A DNA stretch of 64,000 bases from Steromphala cineraria. Taxonomy: Eukaryota; Mollusca; Gastropoda; Trochida; Trochidae. Both the position numbers and the translations under genes were made by a program. Of the stretch, positions 21,802-31,875 are shown one piece after another. Location: the NCBI GenBank assembly GCA_916613615.1, contig OU744726.1, positions 19,905,515 to 19,969,514 on the forward strand. The letters are read 5' to 3'. The notes beneath the pieces were generated by a model, which saw only the letters and a list, made by a program, of their open reading frames with translations, made no database searches and was not told the DNA's origin. The stretch's first letter is position 1; the number at the start of each line of letters is the position of its first letter.

Positions 21802-24800
21802 TTAAAAAGGTGTCTTCTTCCTTTGTTCCAAATATTTTTTGATTTTGGGGTCGTTTCTTACGTTGTTGACAACGGCTAAAACACAAGGACAGTCCTTGAG
21901 CTCTTCGTCAGAGATCCTTTCGTCGACGATTTTGAAGATTGCAATGTCCCCAAGACTCATCTGAAAATGAAAACGTAAAAGCTATGAAAAACAACAACAC
22001 CTTGTTCAGCTAGAATCTATGAAGACATGTTATATCACCTATTCGTAATCAGCCAACTCTCCGCAGGAATTCTGTCAGATCGTTTAAACATCAAAAGAAT
22101 TATAGTATTACACGGCTTTCATTAAGACTTAATAACTTACAAGTTTTACAAATGCATAGACTAAATTTGGTGAATCGGCTAAAACTAGCAAATCAAGGGT
22201 GGGTGCGAGGGGTGCGGGGGTGGCCGGGACGTGGGGGGTGCGGGGGTGCGCACCCCTACCAAGAGAGTTCAAAATATAGATAAACAAAAATCATTTCAAA
22301 AGTTGCGCTTGCGACAACCAATGAGCGCAACCGGCCCCATCTTCCTACGCAGAGCCTAAAAGGCCAGTTTCCAAACTGTCATTTTATGCCTTGCTGCATA
22401 GCCTTGAGTTTTCTGTGCTTGCTCTCTACTCTGTAGGGGCACTATAGCAGCACAGAAAAGTAAAGTCTCTGCAGCAAGGCATAAAATGACAGTTTGGAAA
22501 CTGGCCTTTTAGGCTCTGCGTAGGAAGATGAACCGGCCCTGGAGCGTCTAGGCATTCGTAAACAATCACCTTATCTCCAATGGAGAACTTCTTTTTCTTG
22601 CCCTTGATAAGTTCCTCAATGTTGGCCATGTATCGTGGAATATGTTCTGCCTTCAGAGCCGTTTCTAGCTCTTTCTGTGACGGGGGAAATAAATAACATC
22701 AATTACATTCAAAAACAAACAAATACAATAAATAGAAAAACAAAAAATAATAGGGACCTTTTGAAGAAAAGAAAAAAACAGTTTAGCATTACCAATTCTG
22801 TTATGTACAACCTTTGGGGCAAAACGCTCACATGATAACAGTATTTACAATTAGAAATAAAAAATTCAAGACAGATAATAGTCAGCAGAAGATATAACAT
22901 TACCTTTTTAGCGGCATCTTTTTCGAAGATTGGCTTTACGGCCTTGTCGAAGAGATCCTGACAGATTCCCATGATTTGGTCGATTTCATACACGTCCCAG
23001 CTAGTTGAACCAGACATACCTGTACAAATCATAATCATATACAAATGCATTCTCTTCGAACAAGTTTGACCAAATGATAAAATTCTACGCTTACCCCTGT
23101 CTATAAACATGCACTTATACGACTTCCGGTAGATTCAGACAAAGAACTGTTACGCAAACTGCAAATTTTGAGTCAATGAAAGCACTAATGAAATGTAAAG
23201 TAGGTTTAGTCGTATTCCAGCCGCAATATGACTTGACGGTGTTCTGTCAAAATGCAAAGTACACAGCGATAAATTCTAGTATTCCCGAAGCAGGATGGCT
23301 AATAGTATGTATTTCGAATGATCGCTTTTGTCGGTTTTTGAATTTATAGAATTTAGCACTCTATCGCTATAGCATTTAACACTAACAGATTTTATGTCAC
23401 TGAAAACTTTACTGTCTGACAATGGTCTAATTAGATGCCTTTAAAACAAGTTTTGTAACCAACCCGCCCCCCCCCCCCCCCCCCCCCCCATTAAATCGAA
23501 TGTTATCGTAATATATTTGAATTCAATTCAATTCAATTCTTTATTTACGGTTGATATTTCGACCACATTTATGACAACATAGAATACATATAATATCCGA
23601 ATGTCATCAATATATTTATATAACGACGGTCAGTATAAATCAGATGTTACATTTCATTTACATGTTTATATCTGGAAACTAAAGATTCACTACAATGTTG
23701 AGGCATTCTTACCCAATTCCCGGGCCAAGTACCTCTGTATTGCCGTGCTCTCTGAGAGAAACTTCCCATCTATCTCCATCACCGGCAGCTGTCCGAATTT
23801 GATCTCTGGAAAAAACCCAGGAGTTTATACATACCAAACGTTATTACCGAAATGATGAACCTAAGCAGTCTATACACATGTGTACATATCAAATGTGTCA
23901 AAGTTTTGTCAAAGAACGAATTTTCCAGCTCAATTTCGTAATTAGTCGTCGTTGACGTCATTCGTAAAGAAAAGCCTGCTTTTTAACTTTAATGGGTACT
24001 AACTATGATAAATTCACTGATTTTTGAAAAAGGACTAATATGACGTTCAAACACGTGTTAAGTGTGTAAAACCATCGTACTTGCTAAATATAATCATGTT
24101 TGAGTCATACTCTTTCTTTTGTTCAAAACGCTTCAATTATATCAACGTTGCAAAAAGTCAATAATAAGTTGTAAGTAATAATACACCAAGTCAACAATGG
24201 TTTCGAAAATATCCCTTGTGAAATTGAGATAGATATTTACAATGATGCATAATTGATAAACTCCATTTCCATGGGTCAGTTAGGTGTAAGCTGCTTGCAG
24301 TCAACCTGAATGCATTCCTCCACAAGGTGTATTCAAATATTTGCACAACTACAGGGCTGTATGCTACCTCCTATCTTGTTATTTATGGCTGAGCATAAGC
24401 TCAATTTCCATTGCGACATAACGCGGTTCTAAACATTGTTTATTTCAATCCATACATTTTATTCAGAGAGATTCTACGTAAATTCGTTAAGAATAATATT
24501 AATCATTTGACAAGACATGTTTCTAAACACATTTTGAAATCCCACAAGTAATTATTGAACGAAGATTAAACTATTTTCCTTGCAAAATTTTTCGAGTCAT
24601 TTGTAGGAATCAATCCCAGATCCTAAGATTCAGGAAAGATCCGCTCGTAATGACCATACAAACAACTTGTCCACTTGCAAGAGACTCAGCCAAAAAGCGA
24701 TCAACAATTTGAACCATTGTAGGAAGCGTGATCCCCAATTTACCATTTCTACACTATCTAAACTGATTTTTTTCAAAAACAAAATTGTTATCTGACAATT

Positions 24801-25029
24801 CACAAACATATCTAAAATTAATCAACGCGTTGGCATAATCATTGAAAATTTATCTTCTAATCCCTGTAAAAAAAGTTAATTAAAATGAAGACTCACTTGG
24901 TTTCGCTGCTGGCCATGTTTCCTGGGTATAACGTTCCTCTTTCAACTCGATGCCTTTATATGCCAGCAGGAGGCGAATGATCTCACCCCTGGCGCGGGCA
25001 TCGAAATACTTCAGCGTGTAAGAGGGCAT
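21802..25029 (-). CDS. Sigma-class glutathione S-transferase, gene 4 (five coding exons, 201 aa)
   Basis: The exons are 24897-25029, 23713-23805, 22904-23019, 22570-22674 and 21802-21960, with GT...AG and phases 1,1,0,0. The frame closes with TAA after 201 codons. Seen in the protein: MPSYTLKYFD with Tyr8, the WPAAK motif, IKFGQLPVMEIDGK with cis-proline, then ESTA (Glu-Ser in place of Gln-Ser). The helical domain contains IDQIMGICQDLF and a lysine-rich stretch (KGKKKKF), and SLGD is the N-capping box. The C-terminus RKKTPF resembles gene 5, the closest relative. Intron 2 has a 23-base C run, and intron 4 has a strong hairpin and a G-rich tract. A TATA box and a Maf-like site precede the start. 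This is a cytosolic glutathione-dependent enzyme; whether its substrate is a xenobiotic, a lipid aldehyde or a prostaglandin is unknown. Confidence 0.94.
22195..22250 (+). repeat. G-rich tract with quadruplex potential (gene 4 intron 4)
   Basis: Repeated GGGGTGCGGGGGTG-type phrases give more than four G runs of three or longer within about 55 bp on the plus strand. The transcribed RNA of gene 4 would carry the C-rich complement. Confidence 0.5.
22331..22538. repeat. Intronic inverted repeat, about 68 bp arms (gene 4 intron 4)
   Basis: The arm at 22331-22398 (CCGGCCCCATCTTCCTACGC...TTGCTGCA) is almost exactly reverse-complemented at 22470-22538. The 71 bp loop contains a further pair (TTTTCTGTGC / GCACAGAAAA). 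In the gene 4 pre-mRNA it would fold about 30 nt after the exon 4 donor. Confidence 0.75.
23467..23489. repeat. Poly-C run, 23 bases (gene 4 intron 2)
   Basis: An uninterrupted homopolymer of cytosine on the plus strand, G in the transcript. Its exact length is often unreliable in sequencing. Confidence 0.85.
23517..23600 (-). repeat. Short LINE-like 3' tail with (CAATT)n
   Basis: ATTCAATTCAATTCAATTC is followed by TTTATTTACGG...TTTCGACCACATTTATGACA. It has the same architecture as the 3' end of the LINE at 36238 (ATTCAAATTCAAATTG, then a short AT-rich end). It is probably a heavily truncated insertion on the minus strand. Confidence 0.35.
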
Positions 25030-25078
25030 GTTGAGTGTAAATGTTCTGCAGGGAATGCGCAACCTGGACGGACGCAGG

Positions 25079-25108
25079 CTTTATATCTGGGTAAAATCTG
25101 CTGAATCA
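25079..25108 (-). promoter_or_regulatory. Core promoter of GST gene 4: TATA box plus Maf/Nrf2-like site
   Basis: On the minus strand ATATAAAG (25079-25086) lies 50 bp before the ATG. TGCTGAATCA on the plus strand (TGATTCAGCA on the gene strand, 25099-25108) lies about 13 bp further up. TGATTCAGCA differs by one base from the TGACTCAGCA antioxidant/Maf response core. Gene 5 has the same pair at nearly the same spacing. Function is inferred. Confidence 0.55.
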
Positions 25109-25277
25109 TTCATTCCTTTGTGTCATTTGGTTACCAGATCTGCTATCGACCCGAAACTGAAAAGCTCTTATTGAACGTATTAGAAGTTTCTTTGACTAGT
25201 GACTGTGCTATTCGAATTCATTGCAGAACAGTTTTTGTCATAAGGTAAATGTGGGGCATATAGCCGGTTGTTCTGTT

Positions 25278-25345
25278 GGGCACAATGGTGAAGTGGTTAC
25301 TATGTTGGCCTCTCACACCATTGGCCGGGTTCGAATCTGGGTTAA
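25278..25345 (+). repeat. tRNA-like sequence, probably a SINE head or tRNA relic
   Basis: GGGCACAATGGTGAAGTGG resembles a pol III box A region, and GGGTTCGAATC is a good box B about 45 nt downstream. No pairing acceptor stem is visible at the two ends, so a functional tRNA is unlikely. Confidence 0.4.
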
Positions 25346-28127
25346 GATGAAACCATTTTCACCTGTTTTGTGTTACAGAGCCAGACACTCAGTCCAATAA
25401 ACTATTTTAATGTGAATCTTAAAACAGAATGCACATGTGCAATGTCGCTACTTTACAAAAATAAATCCTTCAGGATTATGATAAAAGGTTGAGCAATACT
25501 GGTTTCAGGAAAAAGCAAAAAAGAGTCGCAATTCATTCAGAGCATATTGGACTATAAATATACGGGTAGTGATGTTGCATCATACTCGTATATGACAATT
25601 TGTATGTTTACTCGCCCGTATAGGGTTGCGTTATGGAGACGTCATTTAAGCAAAAGTTGTTAAAAATTATCTTTTCATCAACATTTTTGTTTCAACTTCT
25701 TTTCTCTCAGAATACTTATAACTTTCAACAATAGTAGATCCAGTCTCTAAATATTTTCCTTTGAATGATGCAATGTTGAAACATCGCGTACTGAATTTCG
25801 GCTGAATCATGATGAGTACGGCAAGGATTGCTCTTTCGCTGGTGTGATTTACTATAGGATTACTTCGTCCACATACAAACAATGGTGACGATGTTATTTT
25901 CTGCGGAGTGCATACATGTACCTCATTTATCATGCTAATTCTATTAATAAAACCCATTTGGTGCACGCAAAAATTCTTTCAGTAAATTGCATAATCATGA
26001 GACTGCAGGTTAAAAATAGAACACGCACTGCTGCACTTTTGCGCTTTTGCTAAAGAATGTCACACCCTGTATAGAATTGTTGCAATATTTCCTTTAAGCA
26101 AAATTACTTAACATACAGGGATTTAAAAAATATCTCAACAATATCAAAGTTAAAGATAAATCTGTATCAAGTTTATTGACAAATTCATATATAAAAAAGA
26201 AATTCAACTGTATTTAACTTATTTTGTCAACGATGACAACTTCATAATATCGATATCAAACTTTGGGCTAGAAAAAGATCACCGAGTTTAGAAATGAAGC
26301 GGCCTTGTGTGTTTAGCCTACTTACATTCTACCGTACACGGCCTATGTTTGTCTATTCAATATAGAGGGAGTTCAGTGAGAACGTCTAGTTGCTGTGTAA
26401 GCCGGTATAATAGGTTCCCAATACCATCAGTGATATCAATACAGGTAGTTTCGTGTATCTACACGTGTCTATGAAGCTGTATGGAAGATATTCGTAACGT
26501 TGTCAATACAAAAATGTCATTCCGTCCACTAATTTCAAATTTGATGTGATTAACATAAAGTTTAACATCTAACAATTTTTTAATTAGATTATTATATGAA
26601 ATAAATGTTTAGTAGGATAGCGTCTACCCCAATGCTTCAAGAACGACGAATACCTTTTAAACTTGAAAATAAAATTTGGAAAGGACGTGAGTCAAGAATC
26701 GAATGGCAACCCTCAGAATAATAACTCAGAGCTAGTATTCAATAGGTTATGGAAGGCAAACAGATTTAGAGAGTTTGTTTGTCAGTATAAATCCTGTGTT
26801 GTTCATTTGAGTCATTTGACTGATGAAGCGGTGAGTGCACGTGGGGAAATGGTAACGCAACCCTCATGAGTTGTCAATTGCATCACCGCCGGGAATAATT
26901 GCAATAAGCGTGTTTGTATTAACCCATCTGTAGCGCGGCCTAAAGTCTTGTGCCATATCCGATGAGTTAGCAACGAAGATCGTTTTGTTTTCATAGTAGA
27001 AAATGGGAATTATAATGTAAAATATGTGTTTTTTCGGTGTCAAAATCAAAACTCAAGAATCCCCTCCACCTTCTCCATTACATAACTCCTTCTAATTCTT
27101 TTATATCGGTTTACAAGTAGGCCACGTCCCGTGTAAAATACACAAGATTTCTTGCAATGAATAACTACACGTTTCCAGCCCTTGATACCAGGCTCCCACG
27201 TACAGCAAGATTGATTTTTTATATTAAGGGCCATTTTGGGTAACATTAAATAAATTATTAAAAGAGAATACAACTTTGCCTCTGTGAAATTCAAGGTTTA
27301 TCTTCCCAGTGAAAATAGAACGAAAGAGCGACGAACATATGTAGGCCTACATTTTGGTATGACGTCACGGTAATAATCTATATCATGCGGTTGCTATGTG
27401 ATGAAGTAATCAATTTGCTTCTTGGCGTTTGTTGTTAACTTGATTATTATATACAATTATAAATATTGAAGTTACGACATTTCTAATTTTGTGTTGGATC
27501 AAATAGATTAAATCCAGACTAAAGGCTATTCATATACATGTAGTTAATATGTCGAGTATTTGCTTAAAGACACTTTACGTCATAATAACCAGTTTAAACG
27601 TAAAGACGAATTTGCACGTGCATTAAACTCGAAAATGAAAATAGATAAAATGTAAATGTTTTCCATGGATATGAGACAAATGGGTATTTCAAACTTTTAT
27701 ATTGCAAGGAAAATTGCAAGTAATAACTGCTGCGTCATAAAGGAAATCTTAGGTGCATATTCAGATTTGTCTTTCAAGTAACAATGTGTTTTCAAATTCA
27801 TCGTTCAGTAGGAAAACCATCCATAATATTCTGACACAAAAAGTGGAGTTTTAAAATGACGACCAAGTATACCACTCGTTCAAAATTGCCGTCGCTGGAA
27901 TGAAACCAAATTGTCAATTGATAGTCAATTTCACAGTTGCTGTTGAAACGCACGTGCAAATGAATGTTCTTGCTGAGTGACCATCTCATTGTTGATCATG
28001 ACGCATCTAATATGTTTCTTAATGTGTTTACGTCCTAAAGTTCCTTGCATGACTCGGCAAATAATATGGCCCCCATCTATTTATAGAAAAATAGCGATGT
28101 TGGAATGATCTTTCGTTGCTTTTCATT

Positions 28128-29260
28128 ATGTCTCCCCCGGAGGGTCGGGAGACATACACTCAGGGGCAAAAGAAACGATACCATATAAACTGCATGATAG
28201 GTTAATCTACGATTGATAGTTACGGCTGAAACAGGGTTAATTCATGTATTCAAGAGCTAACTGAGCTAAGTTTTTAATTTCAGAACTATATCTGTTAACG
28301 CTTTTGAAATACAAGCCTTTCAAAAAACGCTGTTAAAATATCGGCTTAACTAGACGAGATAGGATAGTGAAAATGGACCTTTTTCCTGTTTTTAAACCAA
28401 AATACAGGCAAAATGCGTGAACAAATTAACTTCTACAAGGGTTATTTATATTGATAACATCTTAGATTTTATAGATATTTAAATTTCATAATTATTTTAT
28501 TCCAATTCCAAAGATTATGACCAAAAATAACATCGAAAAAGCTGTTTTTTGACCCCTCGTGTATTTGAACAGTCATACAATTATAAGTATTATACTTTGA
28601 TGTTTGAAATTGTGAGTACTTCTTCACAACTGATGTGCCTATCAGAAGGGCTCGTAGTCGCATTTCATTTACAACAGGATTTTGTTTTGCATTCTTTTGA
28701 AAAGTTGGTATCGTTTCTTTTGCCCCTGAAGGTATTGGTTTTAGCTGAGTTCCCGTCGGCGTCGGCGTTGGCGTTGGCTGTCGGCGTTCCCATTTCGTTT
28801 CCGGAGCATATCTCTAAAACCATGTGACCGATCATCACCAAACTTGGTATACTGTCTCTCCATATCATGGGATGTGCCTTTTGGAGGTTATATATTTTTT
28901 TCAATTTAATTCTTTTATTTCCATGGCAGCAATTTGGACTTAGTCTTTTTCAAGGGTAGTGTTCGTTTCCGGAGCAGATCTCTATAACTATGTGACCGAT
29001 CATCACCAAACTTGGTATACTGTCTCTCCATATCATGTAGATGTGCCTTTTGGAGGTTATAATTTTTATTTATTTCCATGGCAACAATTTGGACTTAGTC
29101 ATTTTCAAGGGTTTCAGCATCAAATCATTTAGAATTTTGAATATTTTGTTTGCTACAATTGTGGAGTTGAATTATACAGATAACGTTAATGGTGCTTTAT
29201 GATAGTATTGTTTAGAGGTTTGGAGCATTTGGGGAAGGGGGAGACATCTGTTTTTACGGG
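28128..29260. mobile_element. 1.1 kb element with TGTCTCCCCC ends and an internal tandem duplication
   Basis: The left end TGTCTCCCCCGGAGG is followed by a short palindrome (CTCCCCCGGAGGGTCGGGAG). GGGGGAGACA closes the right end near 29242-29252, giving inverted termini. Inside, an approximately 165 bp unit occurs twice in tandem (about 28796-28960 and 28967-29115). Each unit begins CGTTTCCGGAGCA and contains CATCACCAAACTTGGTATAC. There is no transposase, so it is probably non-autonomous. Confidence 0.5.
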
Positions 29261-29770
29261 TAAAAACATTTTCTAGTTAATAATGTTCTTAACTTTGTTT
29301 CTTTGGTACCAACTGTTTGCGTATCATAATAATCATGCATGAAGAGTACTTTTATACATCGTAACGTACGCATCTATAAGCTGCAGTGGCTGGAATCACG
29401 CACCATTGAACCATTTGAATATGGTTGACATTTTCTGAAAAGTTTTGTGAATTTGGTGACACCTACATCACTTCATGAGTATTTCTAGATCCACCACTGA
29501 AAGTTTCCAAAACCCCTTAACCATCAAGCCGCTCCTCTTTGAAAAAAACCCAAATGATTTCCATCACTGAACGTTGTAAAACCGCAAAACTTCAATTCGT
29601 CACTTTGAAAAATCATTGATCTTTCACTGACCGTTATTAATCCCCAAAACGCGATTTTTTATAGCTGAACTTTGTATTCCATGCTTGACCAAATTACTTC
29701 TCGACATTTGACCCTGATTACATGTAGAGACATGGGTATTCACAAATCAACCAAATGCTCCTCAATACTC

Positions 29771-31456
29771 ATCCTGTCTCAGGGTAAAACGTATACGCTG
29801 ACGCTCCACTTTCATACCCTGGGTGAAGACCCCACTGAAACCTGCCTGCTGTGACCTCTGATCCAGCCAATGATATAGTTTTATCGCGATGGTTCGCGAT
29901 AAAATTTCAGCCAATCACAGACCGCCTTTTAAACAACTTTTGACTTACGATCTTTGCAACAATATGATCTAGCTGATTAAAATGATATTCACATTTTATT
30001 AAATTCTGGTAAATTCTGGAAATCTGAAAGAGTTCCGTAACGATTCACACATATACCCCTATGAATAATAGTTTAACCCGAAAGCAAATGATCGTAAATA
30101 GATTAAAACAAAACAAAAGTTGATATAAAGACATGTTAAATCGGACAATTGTTGAACATTTATATTCATCAACAATATACAAAATAATTGCTGTTTGAGA
30201 AACCATCGCTATTTAGATAAGATATTTCACGCTTTGTGGCAAGGGTGTAGTGAGGCCCAAGCTAACAGCCAGGTAAGCAAGATTCACGTGCAATGTACAT
30301 TTCACTGTTTAGCGATCGTAGCAAAATGCATCACAAACCTGATACTTACATTTACATCTTAGGAAGGACTGATTAGTTTTCATTTCTTTTTGCAATATTC
30401 GTATTGATACGAGACAATTTGTTTTATATAAATTTGGTGTCTATTCACTGGATGTTGTTTTTGGACTAATCATTTTATTTTAACCATTTTAGTTTTGATA
30501 GGACTCTTCTCATTTTCACTACTACAGGTGAGGTGTTTTTCTAAAATGTTTTTTTAAAAATATCGTTTACAACTTTTGCTTGGTTGACAACACAAGTACA
30601 GTATGTTTTGAAAAATTATATAGAACATTATAGACAACGACCTTAAAACGTGAAATATTATAATCAAGCAAATGATGTTTTTATTGACATTTTTTTATTT
30701 CGTTGGCAAAATAATGTAAAAATAATTGTCGGAGTTGATATGCCGTTTCTATCAGCTTTAGTGTTGTTTTGAGTCATAAACGATCATTTGTTTAGACTTA
30801 GACAAAGCACAAAGGCGTTCTTAGCAACGCATTTTTGCTTATACCGACTCGCCTTTCAGACGATGTCATTGGTTGAGTATTATTAGATAGTTCATAGGTC
30901 AGAGGTCACGATCGCTAAACAGTGAAATGTACATTGCACGTGAATCTTGCTTACCTGGCTGTTAGCTTGGGCCTCACTACACCCTTGCCACAAAGCGTGA
31001 AATATCTTATCTAAATAGCGATGGTTTCTCAAACAGCAATTATTTTGTATATTGTTGATGAATATAAATGTTCAACAATTGTCCGATTTAACATGTCTTT
31101 ATATCAACTTTTGTTTTGTTTTAATCTATTTACGATCATTTGCTTTCGGGTTAAACTATTATTCATAGGGGTATATGTGTGAATCGTTACGGAACTCTTT
31201 CAGATTTCCAGAATTTACCAGAATTTAATAAAATGTGAATATCATTTTAATCAGCTAGATCATATTGTTGCAAAGATCGTAAGTCAAAAGTTGTTTAAAA
31301 GGCGGTCTGTGATTGGCTGAAATTTTATCGCGAACCATCGCGATAAAACTATATCATTGGCTGGATCAGAGGTCACAGCAGGCAGGTTTCAGTGGGGTCT
31401 TCACCCAGGGTATGAAAGTGGAGCGTCAGCGTATACGTTTTACCCTGAGACAGGAT
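29771..31456. mobile_element. Large foldback: two 549 bp inverted arms around a 588 bp spacer
   Basis: The left arm 29771-30319 and right arm 30908-31456 are reverse complements. Every segment I compared aligned with the same offset (paired coordinates sum to 61227), so there is no net indel over 549 bp and identity is very high. Each arm has its own small palindrome (TTTTATCGCGATGG-TTCGCGATAAAA region, 29880-29905). No protein is encoded in the arms or spacer. It may be a foldback transposon or a recent inverted duplication. Transcription through it would give a long hairpin RNA. Confidence 0.8.
30896..30908 (+). promoter_or_regulatory. DR1-type nuclear-receptor site inside the foldback spacer
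   Basis: AGGTCAGAGGTCA has two perfect AGGTCA half-sites separated by one base, at the edge of the right arm. Its role is unknown. Confidence 0.3.
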
Positions 31457-31875
31457 GCTCAAAACTGTAAAACCGTTGTAAAATTATTACAAAAACAGAC
31501 ACTCCAAACAACAAAAATGAATAATTTTGATGTTTTGTCTTTATCCATTCAAGCAAATTACAAATAAAAAAATACTTATTTACAACAAAAAAAGAAAACC
31601 AACTTTTGCACAAATGACTTCTGGCCTTGGTCATTCATGGCGTTGATGGAAATGACCGGTATCCTGAAGACATCTATCAGTGTTTCGACTTTTCATAACT
31701 TATCTCATAAAGTCAAGAAAAAAATTGATACACGAAGAGTGAAAAAGTAGATCAGAAATGCTTGTGAAATAAATATAGAAGTCGACGTAACGGCTTCCAT
31801 ACTTTGACAGACCATTTTTTCATAATGATTTTAACTATAATTCTATGTATCAACAGAGAATCAAAGTTTACGCCA

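Larger units (their letters stand above)
25030..31875. other. Intergenic region between GST genes 4 and 5
   Basis: No host exon was recognised in 6.8 kb. It holds the gene 4 promoter, a tRNA-like sequence (25278-25345), a 1.1 kb element with internal duplication (28128-29260) and the large foldback (29771-31456). The stretch 25350-28120 is AT-rich with no recognised feature. Confidence 0.55.
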
